DNA of 64,000 nucleotides from Zetaproteobacteria bacterium CG1_02_55_237 (lineage in GTDB: Bacteria > Pseudomonadota > Zetaproteobacteria > Mariprofundales > Mariprofundaceae): contig MNXA01000039.1 of NCBI GenBank assembly GCA_001871195.1, forward strand, positions 1 through 64,000. Direction: 5' to 3'. Below, in pieces: positions 41,003 through 50,364 of this stretch (within the stretch, counting starts at the first letter, position 1; every line of letters begins with the position of its first letter). A model generated the notes under the pieces. The model was not told the origin of the DNA. It saw only the letters and a list, made by a program, of their open reading frames with translations, and made no database searches. Made by a program: the position numbers and the translations under genes.

Positions 41003-42636
41003 CAGAGATCGTTGCCCGCATACGAGCAGTTGAAAGATTTGTTGTTCAGCGGGAAATCGGGTACCGGAACATCGCGAACAGCCAGTTCCAGCCCCAGCCA
41101 GTTGATAACCGATGGGTCGCGCACGAAGTAGCGGTCCACAAGGCCGCCCTCCCCGAAACGCACCCAGGCGGCAATCTCGCCGCGCCAGCCCTCGATGGCG
41201 GCAAAACCGGACACGCCGGCCTCCGGGGCCTTCCACGGGTTGGCAATATCGCCCGACGGCAGTCCTTCGAGTAAGTCCCCGATCAGGCGGGCCGAATCGG
41301 CGATTTCCTCGAAACGCACCCAGACGCGCGTCGCCACATCACCCATATGCCCCTGGGCCACCCTGATTTTCAGGCTGTCATATGGGGGATAGGCCTCCTC
41401 GATACGTTCGTCTGGATAGTTGCCGGATGCGCGGCCGGCATAGCCCAACAGGCCAATATCGAGCGCATCCTGCACACTGACCACTCCGGAACCGATGACG
41501 CGTTCCTGGATGGACGGGTGATCGGCATAGATGGCGCGCAGCTGTTCCACTTCGGCGGCAATGTTCCGTGTCTGGGCAAACAAGGCATCCAGGTCCGCCG
41601 CATCAATATCGCGGCTCACCCCTCCAGGAATCACCAGATTCATCAGCAGGCGGTGGCCGAAGATGGTCGCATGCAGCCGCGCCATGTCCTCGCGCAGTCT
41701 TTGCATCTGGGCATGCATGAAGATGAAGGCGGCATCGTTACAAACTGCGCCGATATCGCCGATATGGTTGGCCATGCGCTCGCGCTCGCAGAGTACGCCG
41801 CGGATAAAGCTGGCGCGTAGCGGTGGCGGTTTCTGTGCCGCGTATTCGCAGGCCTGTGAAAAGGCCCAGGCATGCGCCACCGTGCTGTCGCCGGAAACCC
41901 GGCCGGCCAGTTTCACACCGTCGGTCGCGGTGCGTCCCTGCATGGCGCGCTCGATGCCCTTGTGCACATAGCCCAGCCGCGCTTCCATGTTGAGCACCTG
42001 CTCGCCGACGGCGAGGAAACGGAAATGCCCCGGCTCGATGATGCCTGCATGCACCGGTCCGACGGGGATTTCATACACCCCGGCACTGGGACTCTGCACA
42101 TAGGGATAATCGATATGCAGCCGTGCGGCATCGGACGGCATGGGTTCATTCGCGGCAAAATCCCGGCGCAGTGGCTGTACGGCCAGCGGCCAGTGCTCGT
42201 GCTTCAGCCACGGTCGGGGATCGGGGATATTGGTCATGGTGATGCCGAACATGTCCTGCATGCTGCGCTCCATGCGGCAGGCGGCAATAAAGTGGTCGCT
42301 GATGGAATGTACAGCAGGCTCGTCGGGGTTCAGTTCGGTGCGCAACAGCGCATGGCGGTGTTCGGGGTGGGCAAAGGCCATATAGGCATACAGCGGCAAC
42401 TCGTTTGCGGGTGATGCGCTGCCTGTTGGCGAGGCATCGTGCAGGCCGGCCTCGGCAGCCCATACAGCCACCAGTCGCATCTCCATACGGCGGGCAAGTT
42501 CCGCAGCCTGTGCCCAGTCCAGTCGTCGGATTTCCAGACAGGGCATATGCACCGGATGATGGTCTTCAAGGAAACGGCTATGGATGCCGTGATCGGCAAG
42601 CCTTTCGGCGAACCAGGTGTTGACGACGAATCTCAT
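41002..42636 (-). CDS. HycE-like large subunit lacking NiFe ligands
   Basis: 544 residues with an N-terminal NuoC-like 30-kDa domain (about 1-150, ending MFGITMTNIPDPRPWLKHEHWP) and a HycE-type 49-kDa domain (VGPVHAGIIEPGHFRF, LGYVHKGIERAM). At the first NiFe cysteine pair the sequence reads RVSGDST, so both cysteines are Ser (248 and 251). The C-terminal DPCxxC is also absent; the protein ends SFNCSYAGNDL. It cannot bind a NiFe centre in the known way. This matches energy-converting-hydrogenase-related (Ehr) subunits, not true hydrogenases. Confidence 0.9.
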   Translation of the reverse strand: MRFVVNTWFAERLADHGIHSRFLEDHHPVHMPCLEIRRLDWAQAAELARRMEMRLVAVWAAEAGLHDASPTGSASPANELPLYAYMAFAHPEHRHALLRTELNPDEPAVHSISDHFIAACRMERSMQDMFGITMTNIPDPRPWLKHEHWPLAVQPLRRDFAANEPMPSDAARLHIDYPYVQSPSAGVYEIPVGPVHAGIIEPGHFRFLAVGEQVLNMEARLGYVHKGIERAMQGRTATDGVKLAGRVSGDSTVAHAWAFSQACEYAAQKPPPLRASFIRGVLCERERMANHIGDIGAVCNDAAFIFMHAQMQRLREDMARLHATIFGHRLLMNLVIPGGVSRDIDAADLDALFAQTRNIAAEVEQLRAIYADHPSIQERVIGSGVVSVQDALDIGLLGYAGRASGNYPDERIEEAYPPYDSLKIRVAQGHMGDVATRVWVRFEEIADSARLIGDLLEGLPSGDIANPWKAPEAGVSGFAAIEGWRGEIAAWVRFGEGGLVDRYFVRDPSVINWLGLELAVRDVPVPDFPLNNKSFNCSYAGNDL

Positions 42637-44111
42637 GCGCCACCCCCGGCCGGCGTGACCGAGACAATCAGCGCAGCAGCCTGTTCATACCAGTCGGCCA
42701 GAAAGTCCGGAATCGCCAGGCCGAGCGCCAGAGCCAGTGCAAAATGCACATACACCGGGAGCATGTTCACATGCACCGGGACGGCGTGTTCGGCCGGCTC
42801 GCCGTACACCATCGGCTGCACGAAGCGGAACAGGCCGGCCATGGCCACCAAGAGGCCCAACAGCAGCGGCAGCGTGGTCCACGGATAGGATTCAAGGGCT
42901 GCGGTAAAGAGCAGGAACTCGCTGGTAAATACACCAAATGGGGGAAAGCCGGCGATGGCTGCAGTGCCGATCAACAGCCCCCAGCCGATGCCGGGGTGAT
43001 GGCGGATCAGGCCGCGAATCTCGGACATCTTCTGCGTACCCATGGCCTGTGCAGCATGGCCGACAGTGAAGAAGATGCCGGATTTGACCAGCGAATGCAC
43101 AGTCATGTGCAGCAGGGCCGCAAAGCTGGAAAGCGTGGTGCCGATGCCAAAGGCGAAGGTCATCAGGCCCATGTGTTCGATGGAGGAAAAGGAGAACATG
43201 CGCTTGATATCGCGCTGTTTATGCAGACTTAGGGCTGCAACAGCCAGCGACAGCAGGCCGAAACCCATCATGATGTGGCCGGCCATGTCTGTGCCGGTGG
43301 CACCGTCCACCAGCATCTTGCAGCGCACCAGCGCATACAGGGCGAGATTGAGCAACAGGCCGGAGAGCACGGCGGATACGGGTGTGGGGCCTTCGCCGTG
43401 CGCATCGGGCAGCCAGGCGTGCATCGGGGCAAGCCCAACCTTGGTGCCGTAGCCGACCATCAGGAAGCAGAAGGCAATGCTCATCACCGCCGGATCGAGT
43501 TCGGCGGCGTGGGCATAAAGCAGGGTCCAGGTGAGTGCTTCGTTGCCATGCCCGAGCACAGTCGAGGAGGTGAAATACACCAGCACCGTGCCGAACAGGG
43601 CCAGCGCAATGCCCATGCCGCAGAGGATAAAATACTTCCAGGCCGCAGCGATCGAGGCCGGTGTGCGATACAGCGAAACCAGCAGAACCGTGGCCAGCGT
43701 GGCCAGCTCCAGCGACACCCATAGCACGCCGATATTGTTGCTGGTGAAGCCCAGAAGCATGCCGAACTGGAAGAGCTGGAACATGCTGTGATACAGCCTG
43801 AGACGCAGCCTGTCGACGCGCCCTCCCTCCAGTTCATGGCGCATGTAGGGACCGGAAAAGATGGTCGTGGTCATGCCGACAAAGGTGGTCAGGGCAACGA
43901 GGAACACATTGTAGGCATCGAGATGGAACCAGCCGCCCATTGCATCCACCGATTTTACATCCAGCACCTGTACGGCCAGCAGCAGGCTGAAAACGAAGGT
44001 GGACACACCTGTAGCGACATTGATGCGCGCGGCGAGCCGAGGGTGGTCAATCAATCCCAGCAAGATGCCGCCGATCAGGGGTGAAAGCAGGGTAGCGAGA
44101 AACATGTTCAT
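42633..44111 (-). CDS. HyfF/NuoN-like membrane subunit
   Basis: 492 residues, about 14 membrane helices, of the antiporter-like (MrpA/NuoLMN) family. The pump motifs are present: WVSLELATLATVLLVSLY with its acidic residue in helix 5, VGLAPMHAWLPDAHGEGPTPVSA and LHMTVHSLVKSG. The GEGPTPVSA form is typical of HyfF/hydrogenase-4 subunits. It overlaps the HyfE-like gene and the large subunit gene by four bases each. Confidence 0.92.
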   Translation of the reverse strand: MNMFLATLLSPLIGGILLGLIDHPRLAARINVATGVSTFVFSLLLAVQVLDVKSVDAMGGWFHLDAYNVFLVALTTFVGMTTTIFSGPYMRHELEGGRVDRLRLRLYHSMFQLFQFGMLLGFTSNNIGVLWVSLELATLATVLLVSLYRTPASIAAAWKYFILCGMGIALALFGTVLVYFTSSTVLGHGNEALTWTLLYAHAAELDPAVMSIAFCFLMVGYGTKVGLAPMHAWLPDAHGEGPTPVSAVLSGLLLNLALYALVRCKMLVDGATGTDMAGHIMMGFGLLSLAVAALSLHKQRDIKRMFSFSSIEHMGLMTFAFGIGTTLSSFAALLHMTVHSLVKSGIFFTVGHAAQAMGTQKMSEIRGLIRHHPGIGWGLLIGTAAIAGFPPFGVFTSEFLLFTAALESYPWTTLPLLLGLLVAMAGLFRFVQPMVYGEPAEHAVPVHVNMLPVYVHFALALALGLAIPDFLADWYEQAAALIVSVTPAGGGA

Positions 44112-44785
44112 TCTTCGTCATCCCCGTGGATCAGATGGGCATTCATTGCATCCACCTCCAGCGAATCGAAGGTGTCGCGAATCTGGAAGAAGAACAGCCC
44201 GAAGATCAGGGCGGCAATCAACACGTCGAAGGCGATGCCGATTTCCACCACCAGCGGCATGCCGTTGGTCGAGCCGATGGCGGCGAAAAACAGCGAATTT
44301 TCAACCGCCAGAAAGCCGACCACCTGGGTGATGGCTTTTCTGCGGGTAATCATCATCAGCATGCCGAGCAGTACGCAGGCAGTGGCAATGGCCATTGAGT
44401 CGCGCGTCATCAGTTGCGAAATTTTCTCGATGGGCTGGATGATATGGAAGGCGAACAGGGTTACGCCCAGCGCTACCAGCATGGTCAGCGTGGTGTTCAT
44501 CAGCGGTTCCACCTCGCGATGCACATGCAGCTCGCGAATCACCCGCCACAGCAACCAGGGCAGCAGTAGACCCTTGAGCAGAAAGGTCATCACGGCGGAG
44601 ATATAGAGTTCATTGTTGTCGGTGCCGTAGGCCACCACGGCTGCGGTGACGGCCAGCAGCACGCCCTGCGCGGCAAACCAGTTGAGCACCGAGAGCATGC
44701 GATGCTGGGCAAGCAGGGCGAAGGAGGTCAGCAGCATCAGCGCTGCCAGCCCATCCACCAGTTGCTGGATCAGTGCCGCACTCAT
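44108..44785 (-). CDS. HyfE-like membrane subunit
   Basis: 225 residues from the ATG at 44785, with about six membrane helices. The pattern of a NuoK-like core (ACVLLGMLMMITRRKAITQVVGFLAVENSLFFAA, with buried Glu) and a preceding three-helix part matches HyfE. It ends in an acidic cytosolic tail (HLIHGDDEE). The start overlaps the HyfC-like stop by four bases. Confidence 0.9.
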   Translation of the reverse strand: MSAALIQQLVDGLAALMLLTSFALLAQHRMLSVLNWFAAQGVLLAVTAAVVAYGTDNNELYISAVMTFLLKGLLLPWLLWRVIRELHVHREVEPLMNTTLTMLVALGVTLFAFHIIQPIEKISQLMTRDSMAIATACVLLGMLMMITRRKAITQVVGFLAVENSLFFAAIGSTNGMPLVVEIGIAFDVLIAALIFGLFFFQIRDTFDSLEVDAMNAHLIHGDDEE

Positions 44786-45729
44786 GCCCCGACCTCCAGC
44801 ATGTAATAGGACAACAGGCCCAGGAAGGCTATGACAAATGCGCCGCTGAGATACTCCGGCACCTCGAATAGACGCAGCTTGGCAAGGCTCGTTTCGATCA
44901 CCGCCAGCGCCAGCAGCAGCCCGGCCAGCTTGGCGATCCACAGAGCGAAGGCTACAGCCACCCCGACAAGACTCGCATCGGTGGTCATGCCCCAGGGCAT
45001 GAACAGATCGGCAATCAGTGTGGCGAAGAGCATCAGCTTGACCATGGCGGCCCATTCCATCAGTGCCAGATGCCGTCCGGAATATTCGAGGATCATCGCC
45101 TCGTGGATCATGGTCAGTTCCAGATGCGTGCCCGGGTTGTCAATCGGAATGCGACCGTTTTCGGCCACGGCAATCATCAGCATGGCGACCATGGCGAAGG
45201 CCAGCGAGGGATGCAGGGCAAATGGCGAGTTCAGGGTGTGGTTGATCATGGTGGTCAGGTTTGTGCTGTGTGCCCCAAGCGAGAGCACGAAAATACTCAT
45301 CAGCATGGCAGGCTCGGCCAGTGCCGCGAAGGTCATTTCGCGACTGGCGCCCATGCCACCGAAGGCCGTACCGATATCCATGCCGGCCAGCGCCAGAAAA
45401 AAGCGGGCAAGGGCCAACAGTGCCACCAGCGCAATCACATCCGCAGTCAGGGAAAGCGGCGTGTCCACGAGGAGCGCCGGCACCACGCTTGCGGCCATGA
45501 CCGTGGCGGTGAACACCACATAAGGGGCGGTGCGGAAGATCCACGAGGCGTGAGCAGCCATCACCACTTCCTTGCCGAATAACTTGCGCAGGTTGCGCCA
45601 TGGCTGCATGACGTCGGCTCCACGCCGGTTTTGTAGACGCGCCTTGCAGGTGGCCACAAAGCCCGTGGCCAGCGGTGCCAGAAGCAGCAGCAGGACGGCT
45701 TGCAGCATTTGCACGAAGGCAGAACTCAT
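44782..45729 (-). CDS. HyfC/HycD/NuoH-like membrane subunit
   Basis: 315 residues, eight membrane helices. The link between the membrane arm and the Fe-S arm is recognisable in RRGADVMQPWRNLRKLFGKE, FGGMGASREMTFAALAEPAM and AENGRIPIDNPGTHLELTMIHEAM, with the conserved acidic loop residues. In complex I this subunit shapes the quinone pocket. It overlaps its neighbours on both sides by four bases. Confidence 0.93.
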   Translation of the reverse strand: MSSAFVQMLQAVLLLLLAPLATGFVATCKARLQNRRGADVMQPWRNLRKLFGKEVVMAAHASWIFRTAPYVVFTATVMAASVVPALLVDTPLSLTADVIALVALLALARFFLALAGMDIGTAFGGMGASREMTFAALAEPAMLMSIFVLSLGAHSTNLTTMINHTLNSPFALHPSLAFAMVAMLMIAVAENGRIPIDNPGTHLELTMIHEAMILEYSGRHLALMEWAAMVKLMLFATLIADLFMPWGMTTDASLVGVAVAFALWIAKLAGLLLALAVIETSLAKLRLFEVPEYLSGAFVIAFLGLLSYYMLEVGA

Positions 45730-47738
45730 ATGTACACCGCCAGTAAAAACAGAATTGTGATAAAGGTATAGGCCAGATAGGCATGGATACCGCGCTGATG
45801 CTCATGCTGCAGCAGCTTGGCTGTAAACAGGGTGAATCTGCCGATGGGTTGATAGATGTACTTCACTCCGAGATCGGCCACATGCACGACATAAAGCACC
45901 TGGTTGGCCAGCACCTTGTGCCGGCTGTGCTCGCTGTGTGCATGCACCTCGGGCCGGTAGATGGGAGCGAAAATCCGCCGCAGCGGCTGCGAGAAACTGG
46001 TGGCATTGTACTGCATGCGGGCATGAATATGCGGATTGCCGCAGCTCCACAGTACATTGCGCCGTATGCTGGTGCCTTTCGGATGCGTCAGCCAGAAGGC
46101 CAGCCCGCCGAGCACCAGCATGCCGGCCAGGGCAATGGGCGCGGAGTATGAGCTGTGCGCCGCAGTTACCGGGGTCAGCCACAGCCAGCCGTGAGCATGT
46201 ACGGAGCCGGCCAGCGATACCTGTAGCAGGGACTGCGGCACTGCATCCATGAGCGGAATGAACAGTACGGGCAGCAGGCCAAGTGCCAGACAAAGCACTG
46301 CAGGAATAGCCATGCCCAGCTTCATCCAGTTGTCCACCTCATGCGCGTGTGCTGCTGCCTCGCTGCGCGCATGGCCGAGAAAGACCACGCCGAACACCTT
46401 CACGAAACAAGCCGCGGCCAGCGCGCCGGCCAAGGCCAGCATGGCAGCCGAGAAGGGCACGATGGCGGTGAGCAGGGCGCCGCCCAGTTGCGGCGCCAGC
46501 AGTGCGGTCTGAAAGGTGAGCCATTCGGAGACAAAGCCGTTAAACGGCGGAAGGGCGGAGATGGACAGGCAGGCCACGAGGAAGAATACGGCGGTCCATG
46601 GCATACGGTGGATCAGGCCCCCCATGGATTCCATGTCTCGCGAGCCAGTACTGTGCAGTATGGCGCCTGCGCCCATGAACAGCAGGCCCTTGAACAGCGC
46701 ATGGTTGATGGTGTGATAGAGGGCTGCGATCAGACCAAGAGCGGCCAGCATCGGATGCCCGAAATGCGCCAGCAGCATGCCAAGCCCCAAGCCAATTAGG
46801 ATGATGCCGATATTCTCGATTGAGTGGTAGGCCAGGAGGCGCTTCAGGTCGTGCTGTTGCAGGGCCAGAAGCACGCCGGATACGGCTGAGCCGGAGCCTG
46901 CGGCGAGCACCAGCGTGCCCCACCACCACTGGAAATCGCCCGGCCCCATCAAATCCCAGACCACACGAATGAAGCCAAATATTGCCACCTTGAGCATGAT
47001 GCCGCTCATCAGGGCAGAAACATTACTTGGCGCCACTGGATGCGCCTCGGGCAGCCAGCCGTGCAGAGGAACCACACCCGCCTTGGTACCGAAACCAAAG
47101 CCTGCCAGCAGAAACGCGACCGAAGCCCAGAAGGGGCTAATCTCCGCCTGCCGCATGGCGGAAAACTCAAAGGAGCCGGATGCAGCATAGAGCACGGCAA
47201 AGCTGCCCAGAATCAGCAGGCCCGCCATATGCGCCATGAGGATATAGATAAAGCCTGCCTTGCGGTTTTCCGCGTGCTGGTGTTTGAAGGTCACCAGAAA
47301 AAAGGACGATATGCTCATCAGTTCCCAGAACAGCATGAAGGTGAAGGCATCGTCGGAGGCAAGGATGCCCAACATGCCGAGTACGAACAGCGGCAGGAAG
47401 ATGGCCAGTGGTGTCAGGTGCGACTCGCCGCGCAGATAGCCCTGTGAATAGATGGCCACGGGCAGCAGCAACGCGCCGATAACCAGATAGAAAAAAGACG
47501 CCAGCGCATCCAGCCTTAGATGCATGGGCAGCCAGGGCAGGCCCAGCGGCAGAACGATGTCGCCACCGCCATAGAGCAGGCCGGCCATGCCGGCCAGTAT
47601 GGCCAGTAGCCCGGTAAGGGCGAGCAGCAGGCTTAGGGTCGTGCGCTGCATATCAGGCCGGTGCACGAGGGAAGGGGCCAGCGCCGCCGCGAGGGCCAGA
47701 CCGCAGGCGCTCAATGCCAGGTTGAGTGCCGACATCAT
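45726..47738 (-). CDS. HyfB/NuoL-like subunit, second copy
   Basis: 670 residues of the antiporter-like family with about 16 membrane helices. The pump motifs are seen in FMLFWELMSISSFFLVTF (acidic residue in helix 5), AGVVPLHGWLPEAHPVAPSNVSALMSG and LYHTINHALFKGLLF. The cytosolic part includes the HyfB mark WSCGNPHIHARMQY followed by FSQPLRRIF. It is a close paralogue of the gene immediately upstream. Confidence 0.93.
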   Translation of the reverse strand: MMSALNLALSACGLALAAALAPSLVHRPDMQRTTLSLLLALTGLLAILAGMAGLLYGGGDIVLPLGLPWLPMHLRLDALASFFYLVIGALLLPVAIYSQGYLRGESHLTPLAIFLPLFVLGMLGILASDDAFTFMLFWELMSISSFFLVTFKHQHAENRKAGFIYILMAHMAGLLILGSFAVLYAASGSFEFSAMRQAEISPFWASVAFLLAGFGFGTKAGVVPLHGWLPEAHPVAPSNVSALMSGIMLKVAIFGFIRVVWDLMGPGDFQWWWGTLVLAAGSGSAVSGVLLALQQHDLKRLLAYHSIENIGIILIGLGLGMLLAHFGHPMLAALGLIAALYHTINHALFKGLLFMGAGAILHSTGSRDMESMGGLIHRMPWTAVFFLVACLSISALPPFNGFVSEWLTFQTALLAPQLGGALLTAIVPFSAAMLALAGALAAACFVKVFGVVFLGHARSEAAAHAHEVDNWMKLGMAIPAVLCLALGLLPVLFIPLMDAVPQSLLQVSLAGSVHAHGWLWLTPVTAAHSSYSAPIALAGMLVLGGLAFWLTHPKGTSIRRNVLWSCGNPHIHARMQYNATSFSQPLRRIFAPIYRPEVHAHSEHSRHKVLANQVLYVVHVADLGVKYIYQPIGRFTLFTAKLLQHEHQRGIHAYLAYTFITILFLLAVYI

Positions 47739-49813
47739 ATGGCGCTCGCCGCCTGCATCAGGGATGGGAGATGATAGTGGGCAACGGCCTGTTTGAACGA
47801 CAGCAGGGCGAGCAGGAACAGAATCGTATAGAAGGTATAGGCCAGATAGGTATGAATGCCGGTCTGATGTTGCCGATCCAGCCGCTTGGCCAGCGACAGT
47901 ACGAATTCAGCAATGGGCTGATACAGCTTCTGCACGGCTATGTCCCGCACGAGCGAGGTGAAGTGCACCTTTCTGGTCAGCAGTTTATGCCGGTTCTTTT
48001 CGTTGTGGATATGCTCTTCCGGTTGATAAATACCGACCAGAATTCGCCGCAGCGGCTGCGAGAAGCTGCTGGCACTGTATTGCATGCGGGCATGGGTATG
48101 CGGATTGCCGCAGCTCCACAGCACGCTGCGCCGAATGCTTTCTCCACGCGGATGCAGGAAGATGAAGGCCACGCAGCCCAAGGCCAGCATGCCGGCAAGG
48201 GCTGCGGGTGCGGAATAAGATGCGTGTGACACATCAACCGGGGTCAGCCACAACCAGCCGTGGGCATGTACGGCACCGGTCAATGAAATATCCAATAGCG
48301 TTTGCGGTACGGCATCCATGAGCGGAATGAACAACACCGGTAGCAGACCGAGCGCCAGGCAGAGCACGACGGGAATAGCCATACCCAGCTTCATCCAGTT
48401 ATCCACCTCATGTGCATGTGCGGCGGCATTGCTGCGCGCATGGCCGAGAAAGACCACGCCGAACACCTTCACAAAACAGGCTGCGGCAAGTGCGCCGGCC
48501 AGTGCGAGCATGGCTGCCGAGAAGGGCACCATGGCGGTAAGCAGAGCGCCGCCCAGCTGCGGCGCCATCAGAGCACTTTGAAAGATAAGCCATTCGGAGA
48601 CAAAGCCGTTGAACGGGGGAAGTCCGGAAATGGACAGGCAGGCGACAAGGAAGAATACAGCGGTCCACGGCATGCGGTGGATTAGCCCGCCCATGGATTC
48701 CATGTCGCGTGAGCCAAAGCTGTGCAGCACGGCGCCTGCTCCCATGAACAGCAGGCCCTTGAACAGAGCGTGGTTGATGCTGTGATACAGAGCTGCGATA
48801 AGGCCGAGCGCTGCCAGTGTGGGATGTCCGTAGCGGGCCAACAGCATGCCAAGACCAAGGCCTATCAGTATGATGCCGATATTCTCAATTGAGGAATAGG
48901 CCAACAGGCGTTTCACATCGTTCTGTTGCAGTGCCAGTAGCACGCCGGTCACAGCCGATGAGGAACCCGCCGCCAGCACAAGTGTGCCCCACCACCACTG
49001 GAAATCGCCTGGCCCCATTAAATCCCACACCACCCGGATGAAACCAAAAATTGCCACCTTGAGCATAATGCCGCTCATCAAAGCAGAAACATTGCTTGGT
49101 GCCACCGGATGCGCATCGGGCAACCAGCCGTGCAGCGGGACCACACCCGCCTTGGTGCCGAAGCCCAGCCCTGCCAGCAGAAAGGCGATGGCCGCCCAGA
49201 AGGGGGAGATCGCAGCCTGCCGCATGGTGGCAAATTCAAAGGAGCCGGATGCCGCATAGAGCACGGCAAAACTGCCCAGAATCAGCAGGCCGGCCATATG
49301 TGCCATCAGCAGATAGAAGAAGCCTGCCTTGCGGTTTTCCGCATGCTGGTGTTCGAAGGTCACCAGAAAATACGAAGCCAGGCTCATTACTTCCCAGAGC
49401 AGCATGAAGGAAAATGCATCGTCGGCCAGCACCACGCCCAGCATGCCGAACACGAACAGTGGTAAAAATACCGCCAGCGGCGCAAGCCGCGTTACCCCGC
49501 GCAGATAACCCTGCGAATAGATGGCCACGGGCAATAACAGAGAACCTATGAGCAGCAGGAAAAAGGCACCCAACGCATCCAGTCGCAGATGTATGGGCAG
49601 CCACGGCAAGCCCAGCGGAAGAGTCAGCGCGCCTCCGCCCTCCATCAATCCGGTGATGCCGGCGGCGATAGCCAAAAGGCCCGTAACGGAGAGCAGCAGA
49701 CAGAGAAGCGTGCGCAGGATATTGCCGGAGGTGAACAGGGCTGGAAGCAGTGATGCCAGCAGGGATGAGATACAGGCGGCCAGAGCCAGATCGAGCGTGA
49801 GTATCCCGCTCAC
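47735..49813 (-). CDS. HyfB/NuoL-like subunit, first copy
   Basis: 692 residues from a GTG at 49813 that overlaps the regulator's TGA (GTGA); the open frame reaches a TTG at 49840. It carries the same motifs as the second copy (FMLLWEVMSLASYFLVTF, AGVVPLHGWLPDAHPVAPSN, WSCGNPHTHARMQY) and long shared blocks, so the pair arose by tandem duplication. With the HyfF-like subunit the complex has three antiporter-type pumps. Confidence 0.92.
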   Translation of the reverse strand: MSGILTLDLALAACISSLLASLLPALFTSGNILRTLLCLLLSVTGLLAIAAGITGLMEGGGALTLPLGLPWLPIHLRLDALGAFFLLLIGSLLLPVAIYSQGYLRGVTRLAPLAVFLPLFVFGMLGVVLADDAFSFMLLWEVMSLASYFLVTFEHQHAENRKAGFFYLLMAHMAGLLILGSFAVLYAASGSFEFATMRQAAISPFWAAIAFLLAGLGFGTKAGVVPLHGWLPDAHPVAPSNVSALMSGIMLKVAIFGFIRVVWDLMGPGDFQWWWGTLVLAAGSSSAVTGVLLALQQNDVKRLLAYSSIENIGIILIGLGLGMLLARYGHPTLAALGLIAALYHSINHALFKGLLFMGAGAVLHSFGSRDMESMGGLIHRMPWTAVFFLVACLSISGLPPFNGFVSEWLIFQSALMAPQLGGALLTAMVPFSAAMLALAGALAAACFVKVFGVVFLGHARSNAAAHAHEVDNWMKLGMAIPVVLCLALGLLPVLFIPLMDAVPQTLLDISLTGAVHAHGWLWLTPVDVSHASYSAPAALAGMLALGCVAFIFLHPRGESIRRSVLWSCGNPHTHARMQYSASSFSQPLRRILVGIYQPEEHIHNEKNRHKLLTRKVHFTSLVRDIAVQKLYQPIAEFVLSLAKRLDRQHQTGIHTYLAYTFYTILFLLALLSFKQAVAHYHLPSLMQAASAI

Positions 49814-50364
49814 CGCGAGCGCACCATCAGCAGTTCGCAAATCTCATCGGATACATTGCGCCAGTTGTGTTGCTTGCGGGCATCGTAATAAAGCGACTGC
49901 ATTTCACTCAGGGCATATTCGCGCCCGTCGTATTCGAGCAAGGCTTTGCCGCGGCGCATCCAGACAAAGGCATGCGGACTCTTGATGCCGTATTGCCCTT
50001 CCTCAAAACGGCCGCCGGGTTCGAGTTGAACCAGCATGGGTTCAAATCCGGTCGGTTGATGCATGGCTGTTAAGGGGATGAAGCGTCCGCCCTGACTTAA
50101 GGGTACGGAGGGGCGGTCGTTAAGATCAAAGATTTCGATATCCACGGCATCGCCGGTTTCGATAAAAAAGGCAGCCACGGCAACGCCCAGACCATCGGCC
50201 AGTTTTTCCAGTGTGGCTACCGAGGGCGAGGTAAGACCTGCTTCGAGCTGTGACAGGGAAGCCGCACTGATGCCGGCCGCTTCGGCCAGTCCCCGTTGTG
50301 AAAGCCCCTGTTTTTCGCGCAGGGCTTTAATTTTGGCGCTGAGTTCTTTCGTCACCGGCACCAT
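49810..50364 (-). CDS. XRE regulator with cupin domain
   Basis: 184 residues: an N-terminal HTH_3 domain (KIKALREKQGLSQRGLAEAA, ISAASLSQLEAG, 10-62) and a C-terminal cupin sensor (about 105-180; GGRFEEGQYGIKSPHAFVWM, LYYDARKQHNW). This class usually regulates the adjacent operon in answer to a small molecule held in the cupin. Its stop overlaps the GTG of the first HyfB-like gene, so it is the operon's first cistron and its probable regulator. Confidence 0.9.
   Translation of the reverse strand: MVPVTKELSAKIKALREKQGLSQRGLAEAAGISAASLSQLEAGLTSPSVATLEKLADGLGVAVAAFFIETGDAVDIEIFDLNDRPSVPLSQGGRFIPLTAMHQPTGFEPMLVQLEPGGRFEEGQYGIKSPHAFVWMRRGKALLEYDGREYALSEMQSLYYDARKQHNWRNVSDEICELLMVRSR

Larger units (their letters stand above)
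45726..49813 (-). repeat. tandem paralogous HyfB pair
   Basis: The two genes are spaced about 2.09 kb start to start. At the DNA level they share long blocks, such as the region around 46500-46700 against 48570-48780 and 46980-47060 against 49050-49130. Divergence is mostly at third positions and in the N- and C-terminal tails, so the duplication is not recent but both copies are maintained. Confidence 0.85.

Noticed and set aside
41003-41236. Upstream extension of the HycG-like frame
   Set aside because: Arg/Gly/Cys-rich text opposite the reading of the large subunit; the ATG at 41002 overlaps the previous stop as in the rest of the operon.
41002-42636. Annotation as a NiFe hydrogenase or formate hydrogenlyase large subunit
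   Set aside because: The NiFe-binding cysteines are missing and no formate dehydrogenase or hyp maturation genes are in the window.
42633-49813. NuoL-type subunits as part of a DAB-type bicarbonate transporter
   Set aside because: That system pairs one such subunit with a DUF2309 protein, which is absent here, while HyfC, E, F, HycE and HycG partners are present.
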